From Bradyrhizobium sp. 190 (GTDB lineage Bacteria > Pseudomonadota > Alphaproteobacteria > Rhizobiales > Xanthobacteraceae), in contig NZ_JADPJL010000082.1 of NCBI RefSeq assembly GCF_023073415.1, forward strand, positions 1 through 64,000: a DNA stretch of 64,000 nt, given 5' to 3'. Positions 8,661 to 17,155 of this stretch are shown here, one piece after another. The position numbers and the translations under genes were made by a program. The first letter of the stretch is position 1; every line of letters starts with the position of its first letter. Below the pieces are notes generated by a model. That model saw nothing but the letters and a program-made list of their open reading frames with translations, did not search any database and was not told the origin of the DNA.

Positions 8661-8966
8661 CTATCGCTCCGGCCGAGACCAAGGATAGGCTAGTTTCGCC
8701 AACTGCGTGTAGGCCTTGTTCGTGAGGGACAGACTTACAAGTCCCCAGCCATCGCTCACCGCGGTTCGCCGAACAAAGCCCTTCCTTTCTAGAAGCCTCG
8801 ACTGCGTCATGACGAAGGTCGGATTAACGTGCAGCATTGTAGCAACTGCCATCACGGGCGCTCCCTCGCCTTGGTCGAGCTCTTGCAGAGCTACGATGAT
8901 CATCCATTGTGGGCCATGGATGCCTAGAACCTTAGCCCAGTAGTTACGAACCTCTTCCAAGTTCAT
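8661..8966 (-). CDS. MarR-family transcription regulator
   Basis: A 101-residue winged-helix protein starting MNLEEVRNYWAKVLGIHGPQ, then WMIIVALQELDQGEGAPVMA, the recognition helix region LHVNPTFVMTQSRLLERKGF, and a wing RRTAVSDGWGLVSLSLTNKA. This is the compact core of MarR proteins, shorter than the usual 140-160 residues because the C-terminal dimer helix is short. It probably represses a nearby or distant gene in response to an unknown ligand. The start ATG at 8964-8966 is clear. Confidence 0.8.
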   Translation of the reverse strand: MNLEEVRNYWAKVLGIHGPQWMIIVALQELDQGEGAPVMAVATMLHVNPTFVMTQSRLLERKGFVRRTAVSDGWGLVSLSLTNKAYTQLAKLAYPWSRPER

Positions 8967-9073
8967 AGTGATGATCCCCGAATTAGATCGCCATGCTACT
9001 TCTCATCCTTCACAATCGATGCATCATGCAGAAGGTGGTTCGCCTTCCGATCATAGTCGCGTTCTGCAACGAT

Positions 9074-9118
9074 CGACCGCAAGTCGCCGTGGTCCGGCCA
9101 AAGCGACGCGAATAACCC
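9074..9118. repeat. Dispersed repeat, copy A3
   Basis: Reads GACCGCAAGTCGCCGTGGTC followed by CAAAGCGACGCGAATAACCC. It matches 6611-6653 at most positions and lies in the gap before a frameshifted response regulator. Confidence 0.65.
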
Positions 9119-9127
9119 AAACCGGAC

Positions 9128-9801
9128 TTATCCCGTCGAAGCCTCATCAGGTGTGGATCGCGGCGCTGCATGTGCACTCAAAAAGCTCAAACGTTCGGCC
9201 GCAATTAAGAGTTCAGCCAAGGACCGGGCCTCCATTTTTTCCATCACGTCGTGACGATGGGCCTTGATGGTGCGTACTGTCGCACCAAGTTGATGAGCGA
9301 TCTGCTTGTTTTGCTTTCCCCGGACTACAAGCTCAAAGACTTGTCTCTGGCGCGGCGTCAACGTCAAAAAGCGAGCGCGGAACACGTCGTTATCGCCCTT
9401 TAGCTCTCGCGAAGTCCTGTGGCGAGCAATCGCTCGTTCGATCGTGCGGAGCAGTTGGTCAGAATTGATTGGCTTGACCAGAAAATCTTCCGCACCGGCT
9501 TGATCGTATTCACGGTGGTGGGAATGTCTGGATAGCCGGTGAGAAACAGTATTGGCAGCGTCGCTCCGAGCTCCCTTAACCGCCCCTGCAGTTCCGGTCC
9601 GCTCAGGCCCGGCAGTCGAACATCAAGGATTATGCAGCCAAGCCCGCTATAATCCGATAAGTCGTTCAATAGTTGCTCGGCGCTGGAATAAGTTGCGACG
9701 ATGTAACCCGCCGTCCTTAGCCGTCGCTCCAGCGCGGTTCGAAATGACGGATCATCATCAACGACGTGAACTGTGCTCTCCACAACGTCAGCGTCGAGCA
9801 T
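9128..9801 (-). pseudogene. FixJ-type response regulator with one frameshift
   Basis: The receiver half (from ATG 9801) has VHVVDDDPSFRTALERRL, phospho-aspartate in IILDVRLPGLSG and LTGYPD. The second half, in another frame, has KGDNDVFRARFLTLTPRQRQ and a LuxR-type helix-turn-helix (KQIAHQLGATVRTIKAHRHD). Between them the DNA near 9498 reads AAGCCGGTG; one added G gives KAGAEDFLVKPIN, exactly the expected receiver end. So this is either a one-base pseudogene or an assembly error in an intact gene of about 225 residues. No histidine kinase lies next to it. Confidence 0.8.
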
Positions 9802-10011
9802 CCAATTCACCCATTTCAAAACGCCCGGACGCACGGTCCCCGATTCTAACAAGGCTATTTGCTTGTCGGGTCTCTGTGAATGCGCATTATATTATGCCCG
9901 CCATGCCTTTGCAGTTAGGCTGTGGAAAGCTCTCACCCATTCCCGCGTCGAGGTCAGGTCGCATCTCTCACCCGTTTGGGTGACGTTCAGAGGCGGAACT
10001 TCTGCTGTTGT

Positions 10012-10096
10012 GAAGGTTTTCGGATGCCGGCCCACGATGATGGCGCCGCGCACTCCGGGGCCGGCGTCCGCAAACCTCCAAGGGAGGAAACCGCGG
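10012..10096. repeat. Palindromic repeat, copy B1
   Basis: An 85-base element whose reverse complement closely matches 49236-49322. It contains a long imperfect palindrome: GGTTTTCGGATGCCGGCCC at the left pairs with GGGGCCGGCGTCCGCAAACC at the right. The rest of 9853-10374 holds no gene I can support. This looks like a REP-type intergenic element. Confidence 0.75.
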
Positions 10097-10374
10097 GACG
10101 TCGGGGCGAAGTGGCGCGTCAGGTGCTATGGGGATTTCGTCGCTGGCGGTGTGTGTCGGAGGTTCGTTGAACGCGTTTTGCGGACGCGATCGAGTAGGTT
10201 GGCGAGCTTGATCGAACGACCACGATGGGCAGAACCGGCATTGAGCAGAGATTTGTTGAGGAAGCCGGAGCCCAAGCGGCCCTGACGGCGAGCGATTTGG
10301 CGGCCAGTCGAGAGCCGGCGCAATTGATACGCAGGTTTGTGAGTTTGCCGCGCACCGCCGCGATCATGACGTGT

Positions 10375-10731
10375 CGATCCTGATCACGATTGGGGATGCC
10401 GCCGGCCGATAGCGCCGGCGAGGAGCCGCGTTCGAACGTCTAACACGGGTGCGCGGTCGGCTTGGGCTCGTTGGCCTCGGCGCCGTTGGTATCTGCGGCC
10501 TCGGACTGTGGCACGGCGAGCAGTTGGCGCGCCCGGGCGATGTTGTCGGCGCATGCCGCTGGCGAACAGGCCGTAGTGGCGGATGCGGTGGAAGCCACGT
10601 GGTAGGACGTGGATCAGGAAGCGGCGGATGAACTCGGCGGTTGAGAATGTCATGACCTTTTGGCCGATCGCGACCATCGGCTCGGGCGGGTTGGGATGTC
10701 GGAAAAGTGCCATTGGACTAAACCGCTCGCG
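10375..10731 (-). mobile_element. IS91-family transposase, C-terminal remnant
   Basis: One frame reads MALFRHPNPPEP, then KVMTFSTAEFIRRFLIHVLP and GFHRIRHYGLFASG, the hallmark C-terminal region of IS91-type (Y2) transposases. A second frame continues with ARARQLLAVPQSEAADTNGA and ends TFERGSSPALSAG. The joints between frames and the missing first two thirds show this is a dead fragment. It marks an old insertion or recombination point. Confidence 0.7.
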
Positions 10732-10801
10732 CGGTAGCGCGCTGCGGCCGGCGGCACAGCCAACACGTCCACATGATCGTGCCGGGCGGCGGCAGCGGAA
10801 G

Positions 10802-11105
10802 CCGTTCGTTGTTGAGTCCACAGCCACGCTCGCCGGCGATTCGAACGAGCTCGGAGAAGGCAAAGAGCCAGCTACTGCCGACGTCGAGGGCGTGCGCCGC
10901 CTCCTCGAAGGCGAGGTGCTGCCGTGGTTCGAGAACAGGCGGAAGAATTGGCCAACCGGGCCGTTGATCCGCGACCCGGCATTCGGCGACGCTCTCGATC
11001 CTAACAAGCTGGAGCGGCTTGGACGCTACGAGGTCCACCTCGACCGCAAGCTCGAACGAATGCTCACCATGCTGCTGCGGCTCAAGCACCTGCGGCGTAC
11101 TACCG
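10802..11105 (+). pseudogene. Remnant of a conserved hypothetical protein
   Basis: The readable part runs from PFVVESTATLAGDSNELGEG through RRLLEGEVLPWFENRRKNWP to KLERLGRYEVHLDRKLERML with TMLLRLKHLRR. The last segment (YEVHLDRKLER.LTMLLRLK) is a pattern I associate with unnamed proteins around mobile DNA in Bradyrhizobium. No start codon or N-terminal half of the right kind precedes it, so it is probably a fragment. Confidence 0.4.
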
Positions 11106-11211
11106 TCAAGCCGCTAGGAATAGGCTGTGCTGCGTGGAACACCCAAGATCATTGCCTGAGTAAAATTATTGCCCTGGTCCGCCCGGTTCGAGGATCCCAT
11201 CGTCTTGCCCG

Positions 11212-11457
11212 GTGGCCGGGAAGCTGCTCACGCTGAAGGACGCGGCCGACTACATTACGAAGCTGCCGAAGAAGGAATCCGACTTGCCGGAATGGCAAAC
11301 GGCAATCGACGTCTTGCTGTTATGCAGCCGCAGCGGTCCGACGATGATGGCGCGGATCGGCGTCATGAAGGCGCTGAACCGTCATGTCGAACGGGTGTTC
11401 AATCCCGAGCGGAAAGAGACCCATTGGGGGAAACGGAAGCTCAAGAGGGACGAATGA
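11212..11457 (+). CDS. Conserved small protein (paralogue of 41322-41570)
   Basis: The product is LLTLKDAADYITKLPKKESD, EWQTAIDVLLLCSRSGPTMM and MKALNRHVERVFNPERKETH, ending KRKLKRDE. As annotated it starts at GTG 11212 (81 residues). However, the paralogue at 41322 shows a longer N-terminus (AWFKRFVDPI..P.GRE), and here the matching LPWSARFEDPIVLPGGR is found in the adjacent frame from TTG 11169. A one- or two-base change near 11219 therefore separates the halves. The stop overlaps the start of the next gene by four bases, which implies translational coupling. Function unknown. Confidence 0.6.
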   Translation: MAGKLLTLKDAADYITKLPKKESDLPEWQTAIDVLLLCSRSGPTMMARIGVMKALNRHVERVFNPERKETHWGKRKLKRDE

Positions 11458-11600
11458 CTGTTTGGGTATACGTCGACACGAGCAAGGAGGTTGGCGACAA
11501 AGATCACCTGAAAGTTTTCGCCGATGAGGATGCAGCGCATAGATGGTTTCAGGAGAACGACTCGGAAGGCGTTGCATTCGAGTATGAAGTTCTGGAGTGA
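11454..11600 (+). CDS. Conserved small acidic protein, 48 aa
   Basis: The product starts MTVWVYVDTSKEVGDKDHLK, continues VFADEDAAHRWFQENDSE and ends GVAFEYEVLE. The pattern WVYV, then HLKVFA, then A..WF.ENDPEGVAFEYEV is one I know from many short Bradyrhizobium proteins of unknown function. The ATG overlaps the stop of the upstream gene (ATGA). The last ten residues recur in a broken copy at 12556-12588. Confidence 0.7.
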   Translation: MTVWVYVDTSKEVGDKDHLKVFADEDAAHRWFQENDSEGVAFEYEVLE

Positions 11601-11783
11601 ACCGCGATAATGTTGCGGTTGCGATCTCCTTTAGGTGCCGACCGCGAATTCACGATCCCCGTAGTTCTGCGGAGAACAGACCTCACCCAAATGGGTGAAT
11701 GGGCCCCCATGGTGATGGCAGCACCTAGCATTGACATTCCTTCGACCGTCAAAGCAAATGGGCCTTTGTATAAGGGGGATGCT

Positions 11784-12452
11784 ATGAGAATTGCGCTCAC
11801 CGCCCTTCTAGGGTCTCTTCTGACACTTTCGCCTGCAAATGCCGCCATCGTCAGCTACGGCTTCACTGGTGTGGTCAGCTTTCAAGGGTATAGTAATTAC
11901 AATAGTCCGGTTGGATCTACTTTTTCCGTTGAATTTTCCTATGACGCAGCGGTTGCGCCAACGGCGGTTTTTCCGAATGTCGATGGATCCGGCGCACTGT
12001 ATCCGGCGCTGCTAAGTTTTTCCGTACAGTTTCAAGGGGTCTCTGCATCTTACACAGGCGCGAGCGGCGCCAGTGTGTACGTGCAGAACCAATCTCCCTT
12101 CTCTTCATTCGCAAATGACGTCTTCCAGATAAATGTGGGAAACAGTTCGGAAATAACCGCGAGCCCAGTAATCGGCCTACCCTATATGACGTCAATGAGA
12201 ATCTACCTCTCAGATGTGACCAGCCAAGGGCTAAGCTCAAGTAGCTTGCCAACCTCGTTTAACCTCGCGGACTTCGGTGACACGCGAGTTATCCTCGACT
12301 CCTTCGGGATACAACTACAGGGGCAACTCACTACCTTAACCCAGGTAGGCGCCGTCCCCGAGCCCTCTACCTGGGCGATGATGATCCTTGGCTTTGCTGG
12401 CGTTGGCTGCATGACGTATCGCCGACGCAAGGTCGCAGCACTCGCTGCCTGA
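11784..12452 (+). CDS. PEP-CTERM sorting-domain protein
   Basis: A 222-residue exported protein. It has a signal peptide (MRIALTALLGSLLTLSPANA), a serine-, glycine- and asparagine-rich beta-type body, and at the C-terminus a PEP-CTERM sorting signal: VPEPSTWAMMILGFAGVG, then RRRK. In this class an exosortase (EpsH/XrtA type) cleaves at PEP and the protein goes to the exopolysaccharide or cell surface. No exosortase lies in the window. ATG 11784 is preceded by AAGGGGG. A strong terminator follows 24 bases after the stop. Confidence 0.85.
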   Translation: MRIALTALLGSLLTLSPANAAIVSYGFTGVVSFQGYSNYNSPVGSTFSVEFSYDAAVAPTAVFPNVDGSGALYPALLSFSVQFQGVSASYTGASGASVYVQNQSPFSSFANDVFQINVGNSSEITASPVIGLPYMTSMRIYLSDVTSQGLSSSSLPTSFNLADFGDTRVILDSFGIQLQGQLTTLTQVGAVPEPSTWAMMILGFAGVGCMTYRRRKVAALAA

Positions 12453-12476
12453 TCAGATCAAGATCAAGAATACAGA

Positions 12477-12499
12477 GACCGCCTTCGGGCGGTCTTTTT
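12477..12499 (+). terminator. Rho-independent terminator of the PEP-CTERM gene
   Basis: Perfect seven-base stem GACCGCC, TTCG tetraloop, GGCGGTC, followed by TTTTT. Confidence 0.9.
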
Positions 12500-12555
12500 G
12501 TTTAGAGGATATTGCTAATCGTTCGTCGCGTGAGGCAGCCGTCCTGCGGGCATTA

Positions 12556-12588
12556 GGCGTGGCCTTTGAGTACGAGGTTCTGGAATAA
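12556..12588 (+). pseudogene. 3' remnant of the 48-aa protein family
   Basis: The bases encode GVAFEYEVLE and a stop, identical in protein sequence to the end of the gene at 11454-11600. Nothing upstream encodes the rest. The PEP-CTERM gene therefore lies between an intact copy and a tail fragment, as expected after a duplication or insertion. Confidence 0.6.
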
Positions 12589-12676
12589 ACAGGGATGATT
12601 GGAACTTTTGCGAGCTGAGAGAGTCGGGAACGGGCTTCCGGTTTTTTCAGCCCCCAAGCCCCAAACCGGGAGAAGG

Positions 12677-12715
12677 CGGCCCCAGCTTTCTTTCCAGTAG
12701 CTGGGGCCGTTGCCT
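12677..12715 (+). terminator. Hairpin, possible terminator
   Basis: Perfect eleven-base stem CGGCCCCAGCT / AGCTGGGGCCG with an eleven-base loop, followed by TTGCCTTTT. No intact gene lies directly upstream on the plus strand, so its present use is unclear. Confidence 0.6.
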
Positions 12716-12846
12716 TTTCAGAAGCCGCCGGCTGCGAAAACAATCGCCGTAAATGTGAAACAGTTCACAGACGGTCCGAGTTTGGCTGCCCTAACATTGT
12801 GCCATTCACTTCCATCCGGTCATTCACTTATTCTTCCTTGCAAATC

Positions 12847-12868
12847 GCCCGGCCAAAAGCCGGGCTTT
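12847..12868 (+). terminator. Hairpin, possible terminator
   Basis: Stem GCCCGGC / GCCGGGC with loop CAAAA, then TTTG. It is short of T residues, so it could be a weak terminator or a structural repeat. The stretch 12590-12997 holds no supported gene. Confidence 0.5.
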
Positions 12869-12997
12869 GCATTTCAACCCTTGTGCCCGGCTTTCGGAAC
12901 GTAGCCTGACGGGTGTCCTCAGCGGCGGGAACGAAAGAGGCTGCAACTTGGTCTCCTTTTCCGAATGAACCAAATCCGCAATCGCTTAGGAGACAAG

Positions 12998-13081
12998 ATG
13001 CATTCATCGCCACCCTGGAAATGGGCAATCTTCCTCTTCATAGCTTTGTGCTGCGGCATCTACGTTTGGACGCTCCAATAG
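12998..13081 (+). CDS. Possible small single-pass membrane protein, 27 aa
   Basis: AGGAGA lies four bases before ATG 12998. The frame encodes MHSSPPWKWAIFLFIALCCG then IYVWTLQ and a stop. The product is one membrane helix with a short polar N-terminus. The good ribosome site makes it more credible than its length suggests. A neighbour of opposite strand (PAP2 phosphatase) ends about 100 bases downstream. Confidence 0.45.
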   Translation: MHSSPPWKWAIFLFIALCCGIYVWTLQ

Positions 13082-13180
13082 CTCTGAATGTCGAGGATGC
13101 ACTCTGCAGCTCCTCGGATGCCGGCCATGAGGGACTGATGACGATCTACCGTACCCGCATGCAGGAGCAGATCGACCTTA

Positions 13181-13837
13181 TCAGTTCAAGCGAGCTTCCG
13201 GTCGTGTGGCGCCTGGACTAGCCACCTTTCGCAATTGACCGTATCCGGTCGCAAGCCGAATGAAGCGCTCCAGCGCAACGCCCAGTGCAAACCCGGCAGC
13301 GACATCGCTCACCCAATGCGCAAGTAACACCACGCGCGTTGCCACCAAAAAGAAGACACCTGCCCACACCGAATTGCGCTGCGTTGGGGGCAGCACCGTG
13401 GCGGCAGACGCGAGCGCTCCCGCGTGCAACGTATGGCCTGACGGAAATGCGTCGTATTTCTTTCCGGAGAACGGCACACCATGGAGGTGTCCCTCGATCG
13501 TCAACCGGTCCGGACGCTCCTGATCGACGAATTTTTTGATGATGTGCGGAAGAATGGCCGCACTCACGGTCGTCATCAGAATGTGGTCACTTTGGCGTCG
13601 GGTAATGGCGTCTTTGTTGCGGCAATACATCCACCAACCCAGCGCAAGTACCGTATCCCGCATGGGGACCACCTGCCAAGCTACGTTCCGAAGGTCGCGC
13701 GCCCTTCTCACGGGAAGCTCAAAGCACGTTTTGCCTGGAAATTTAGGCTTTCGAGGGCGGTCGACCGATGCGGCCATCGCTACCGCGATCTCCATCGGGC
13801 TTGCGGGCATCGGCCTGCTCGTTTTTCTGTCCTTCAT
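13181..13837 (-). CDS. PAP2-family phosphatase
   Basis: A 218-residue membrane phosphatase of the type-2 phosphatidic acid phosphatase family, which removes phosphate from lipid phosphates or undecaprenyl pyrophosphate at the periplasmic face. All three signature motifs are present: K102-X5-RP (KFVDQERP, residues 102-109), PSGH (132-135) and R168-X5-H174-X3-D178 (TRVVLLAHWVSD). Hydrophobic segments surround motifs 2 and 3. The start at 13835-13837 gives a polar N-terminal tail. The C-terminus is unusually basic. The exact lipid substrate is not deducible. Confidence 0.88.
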   Translation of the reverse strand: MKDRKTSRPMPASPMEIAVAMAASVDRPRKPKFPGKTCFELPVRRARDLRNVAWQVVPMRDTVLALGWWMYCRNKDAITRRQSDHILMTTVSAAILPHIIKKFVDQERPDRLTIEGHLHGVPFSGKKYDAFPSGHTLHAGALASAATVLPPTQRNSVWAGVFFLVATRVVLLAHWVSDVAAGFALGVALERFIRLATGYGQLRKVASPGATRPEARLN

Positions 13838-13948
13838 CGGGTGACTGTAGCAGCGCGCCCCTTGGAGGTCGTCGCTAGGCGCGTCGCCAGGAGCCGTCCC
13901 TGCTCGAGCTGCGTCGGCCCCGGTATCGTTCGGGCGGAGGAAGCGGCC

Positions 13949-14188
13949 TTATTGCTTTCGTTTGATTACGAACGCGAACTTGACCTCCATCACCGGTCCA
14001 TACAGGTCGCGCACTTCGATTGCCATTTGTTGGGTTTGCACACCGTCCGAGCGCATCCCGTCCCAAGCGATACCAGCTAGAGATCGCGCAGCCTCATCCT
14101 GCGCGGCCCCAATGTCGCGTAGCTCCATACCCTCTTCATCGACAACGAGTTCGTCTCCATCGCGGACATCGAAGTAATAAATAGCCAT
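13949..14188 (-). CDS. DUF6894 family protein, second copy
   Basis: A 79-residue protein starting MAIYYFDVRDGDELVVDEEG, then the long helix AAQDEAARSLAGIAWDGMRS and the last strand MAIEVRDLYGPVMEVKFAF. It has the same architecture as 3882-4130. I chose ATG 14188 because the family begins right there; an upstream ATG adds only 13 atypical residues. Role unknown. Confidence 0.8.
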   Translation of the reverse strand: MAIYYFDVRDGDELVVDEEGMELRDIGAAQDEAARSLAGIAWDGMRSDGVQTQQMAIEVRDLYGPVMEVKFAFVIKRKQ

Positions 14189-14297
14189 GTCAGCGCTCTC
14201 TAAAGCGGGCGCAAACGTCTCGGTCACCGATTCTTTGTCGAAGTGAAAATGAGATATGGTCGGCGCACTCAGTTAGGCAACTGTAAGCCAGAAAGCC

Positions 14298-14522
14298 TTA
14301 ATCTGCGCACTGTGTGAGTTCGCCAATCATCTCCAAAAGTGCTTCTTTTTCAGGGGCGTTTCTACCGCTCGATAGAAATTGTGTGAGCTCCATCCTTGTG
14401 ATCATCGCGCCAGATGGAACGTTTGCTTCATGCTGAACGAAGATAGCGCCCTCCTCGCGGCAAAGCCACCAGCTATCACCGTTTTCGCTTTGGTAGATCT
14501 TGCGATGTTGCCCTGGAGACAT
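14298..14522 (-). CDS. Conserved small protein, 74 aa
   Basis: The product begins MSPGQHRKIYQSENGDSWWL, continues with a strand-rich part (REEGAIFVQHEANVPSGAMI) and ends with a helix (EKEALLEMIGELTQCAD). The QHRKIYQSENGDSW.L and H.ANVPSGG segments are familiar from small Rhizobiales proteins of unknown role. It sits four bases downstream of the gene at 14527-14724 on the same strand, so the two are likely co-transcribed. Confidence 0.65.
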   Translation of the reverse strand: MSPGQHRKIYQSENGDSWWLCREEGAIFVQHEANVPSGAMITRMELTQFLSSGRNAPEKEALLEMIGELTQCAD

Positions 14523-14526
14523 AAGG

Positions 14527-14724
14527 CTAAACCCTCACACTGGGCAACCGCAGTAATTCGGTCACTTCATATGCGGCCTCGACTTGGATAGCTTTTCTCT
14601 CGACTTCATCACGCAGACGTCCATGCGGAAGCGTTCGCGCCTGTTCGCGCAGACGCATAGCTTCTCCGGCAAGACGCTCTTCCAAGGGTCGGGTTTGTTT
14701 GAAACGGCGACGCTTAATAACCAT
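14527..14724 (-). CDS. Conserved small helical protein, 65 aa
   Basis: The product starts MVIKRRRFKQTRPLEERLAG and is almost all charged helix (EAMRLREQARTLPHGRLRDE, then VERKAIQVEAAYEVTELL). I know this pattern (K.RRFKQ..LEERLA.EA..LRE.A..LP.G..R) as a frequent short protein in Bradyrhizobium. It is the first gene of a two-gene unit with 14298-14522. Function unknown. Confidence 0.65.
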   Translation of the reverse strand: MVIKRRRFKQTRPLEERLAGEAMRLREQARTLPHGRLRDEVERKAIQVEAAYEVTELLRLPSVRV

Positions 14725-15294
14725 GCGCTGCTCCGTTAGAGAAGGCGGGAGCGCAAATGGGCGTTCTCATCACCGATAACTGCCACAGTACCTTGCGGTG
14801 ATGGCAAGAAGTGTGAGCCTGCTAGACCCTGCCGGATACAACAAAAGTTAGACTGCCCAAGCACTATTTTCAGCAAGGCGAATCTGGCGCACTTACTCAA
14901 CTATCGCCTGTGGATCAAAGTGCTCAGATGGCGGCAGCTACTAACGTAGTATGCACTTTGCCACGATCCGCCCCCGCTCCTCGTGCGCCGCCCGCGGTAT
15001 CGTTCGGGCGGATGGGGAGCACCTTCCGGCTGGTCGTAATGGATGCACATCAGGCCGAGCCGTCTGCGCCGTGCGAACTCCAATCGTGGTTTGGATCGAG
15101 CCCGATGTTTCGACCATCGTTCGATTTCTTTTTTTGATACCAGCCGATCGCGTCGTGGCCGGCTTCGGTGCTCTCTGTGGGAAGTGACGTCTGTGCGGTC
15201 TCAATTCGAGACTTTGCCGCGCCGGCACCTCGGTTCGGAATCTCCAGGACATCAAAGAGCGGGCTAAGGCAGCCTAGCGCCAGAAAAGTGCAGG
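14725..15294. other. Intergenic stretch with a short shared repeat
   Basis: I see no supported gene. The 18 bases CGGTATCGTTCGGGCGGA at 14995-15012 are identical to 13921-13938 near the DUF6894 gene, and their flanks are loosely similar, so both are parts of a short dispersed repeat. Confidence 0.5.
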
Positions 15295-15441
15295 ATGATC
15301 AAATCCACCGGCGCTATACCCGCCGTAACCACGCCCGCAAAGCCAACTGCTGCTGGTGCAAAGGATGAGCCGCTAAGCAAGGAAGTGGCGGAGTTGGCTT
15401 CGGGCTCGTCGCCAGCATTGCTCAACACCGGCGCCGGATAG
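15295..15441 (+). CDS. Possible small hypothetical protein, 48 aa
   Basis: From ATG 15295 the frame reads MIKSTGAIPAVTTPAKPTAA, then GAKDEPLSKEVAELASGSSP and ends ALLNTGAG. It is Ala-, Pro- and Thr-rich at the N-terminus and helical at the C-terminus. A weak GCAGG precedes the ATG. No family is recognised, and no partner is suggested by the context. Confidence 0.3.
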   Translation: MIKSTGAIPAVTTPAKPTAAGAKDEPLSKEVAELASGSSPALLNTGAG

Positions 15442-15536
15442 TGGCGTAATCTCGCGCCTCGCGGCTGCTTGATCGAATGCACTGCACGGATGCGCGCTGG
15501 TTGGAGCCCCCCGCGGCAGGTTAATCCTAAGGGTGA

Positions 15537-15561
15537 GGAACGCGTTTCAGAAAATCGCGTT
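15537..15561 (+). promoter_or_regulatory. EcfG-type promoter without an obvious gene
   Basis: GGAAC at 15537-15541, a 16-base spacer, CGTT at 15558-15561. This fully matches the alphaproteobacterial EcfG consensus. Reading rightwards it would transcribe antisense into the 3' end of the glycosyltransferase gene. No open frame longer than 12 codons follows, so it is either a chance match or the promoter of an RNA. Confidence 0.4.
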
Positions 15562-15627
15562 GCCTCATGTACTTGATGCGGTGGCCGGTCTTCCGGTTGA
15601 GCTGATGCCGGGCTTCCGAGCCAGCGG

Positions 15628-16712
15628 CTAGGCCGGAGCCGCGCTCTCTTCACCCGCAGGCAACCCTTGTCTGCGGTATTCGGCGGACCCGCCGTTCACC
15701 ACCGATTGGTAATGCGAGACGTAGTCTGCGGCCATCCGCCGTGCAGTGAAGCGCTTCTCGAACCCCTCGCGCACGCGCACGCGATCGAGTTCGCCCAGCC
15801 GGTTCACGGCTTGAACAGCCTGCTCTTCGTCATCGACCACAAAACCGGTGACGCCTTCATCGACCACCTCGGGGACCGAGCCGGAGCGAAACGCGATGAC
15901 GGGTGTGCCACACGCCATTGATTCGATCATGACCAGGCCAAACGGTTCGGGCCAATCGATGGGAAAGAGGAGCGCAGCGGCTCCGGCAAGAAACCCTTGC
16001 TTGGCGTGGTCGTTGACTTCCCCGATAAGCCGGATCTGCTTTCCGTCAACTTTTGGCTCAATACACTCTCTGAAGTAGGTCGTTTCGCCCCGCGGTACCT
16101 TTGCAGCAATTTGAAGGGGCATGCCAACGGATCTAGCAATGCGTATCGCCGGCTCTGGTCCCTTTTCGGCCGTCAACCTGCCAAGGAATGCTAGATAGGA
16201 GCCTGGTTCAAAGGAAGGCCGAAATAGGTCCTCCGGCAGCCCGTGATAAACGGTGCCGATCCAATTCGCTTCCGGCAGCGGGATACGCTGATTTTCCGAG
16301 ATCGACACGAAAGCTGCCATAGGAAACCGGCGGATTACGTCCGGGAAGAGCGGGAAATCCAAGCGGCCATGGCAGGTGGTCAGAAAAGGGACGCCAAGTC
16401 TGCTTAGCAACGGCAGGTGCAGCCAACCGATAGGCGCGTGGATTAAGTCGAAGTCATTCGCCCTAAAGGCGACTTCCTCGATGAGCGCTGCTTGAATAGC
16501 CCTGGGGTCGGTGCGCGGACGATCGAGACGAAGTGCCCGGGGACAAACTGGAATGAGCTCCGCACCAGTCACGGAATCTCCGCTCGCAAAAAGCGTTACT
16601 TCATGGCCCAGATTGAGGAGCTCATCGACCATCCATGCGACGACCCGCTCTGTGCCCCCGTAAAGTTAGGGGGTACACTTTCGGCTAGAGGAGCAACCTG
16701 CGCAATTCTCAT
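15628..16712 (-). CDS. Family-4 glycosyltransferase (one apparent frameshift near the start)
   Basis: A GT-B enzyme of about 360 residues that transfers a sugar from a nucleotide sugar to an unknown acceptor. The C-terminal half has the donor site: YLAFLGRLTAEKGPEPAIRI, then DWPEPFGLVMIESMACGTPV with the E-X7-E motif. The gene starts at ATG 16712 (MRIAQVAPLAESVPP) but shifts frame near 16676. Adding one A to the run there restores LYGGTERVVAWMVDEL, the normal family N-terminus. The ATG overlaps the stop of the small membrane protein gene upstream (ATGA), so the two form an operon behind an EcfG-type promoter. Confidence 0.85.
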
Positions 16713-16900
16713 CGGCGCTCCGTTGCCGCAGCCGGGTCATAGCCCGCTGGCGATTGTATGAGTGTTATTTTGAGATCGATCGAGCCTTTGACGAGCTGCT
16801 TCGCTGATTGGGCTTCGATGAAAAGGTGCGAGGCGACCAGCAAAACAGCGGCAAATGCCACGACCAAACCGGCGGTCGCTAATTCCGCACCTTCATCCAT
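16709..16900 (-). CDS. Small membrane protein, 63 aa, first gene of the glycosyltransferase operon
   Basis: The product starts MDEGAELATAGLVVAFAAVL with one membrane helix (about residues 10-29), followed by a cytoplasmic-type tail ending PAGYDPAAATERR. The ATG at 16900 is preceded by GGAGGAGG. The stop overlaps the start of the glycosyltransferase gene by four bases. An EcfG-type promoter with a perfect match lies 27 bases upstream. No family is known to me; position suggests a partner or anchor for the glycosyltransferase. Confidence 0.65.
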   Translation of the reverse strand: MDEGAELATAGLVVAFAAVLLVASHLFIEAQSAKQLVKGSIDLKITLIQSPAGYDPAAATERR

Positions 16901-16926
16901 TTCGCCACCTCCTCCTATTTTGGGCA

Positions 16927-16951
16927 AACGCCCAACGAAACACTGAGTTCC
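16927..16951 (-). promoter_or_regulatory. EcfG-type promoter of the glycosyltransferase operon
   Basis: On the minus strand GGAAC (16951-16947), 16 bases, CGTT (16930-16927). This is a full consensus match, 27 bases before ATG 16900. Confidence 0.75.
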
Positions 16952-17155
16952 ATAAGAGCGGGAAAAAGTGGCAATTGACCTACCAGCGGCGACTTTGGTC
17001 GACAAACATGTTGCTTCAGCAAGCAACGCAGCAGCGGTCGGTTAGTCGGTATTCAGACCGCGGAAAGCACGCCCGTAGCCGAATGAAGACCGATTTGCCT
17101 TTGTAAAGCATCGAAGCGCTTACCGATCACAGTACGAAAGGGAAGCACCTGAACG

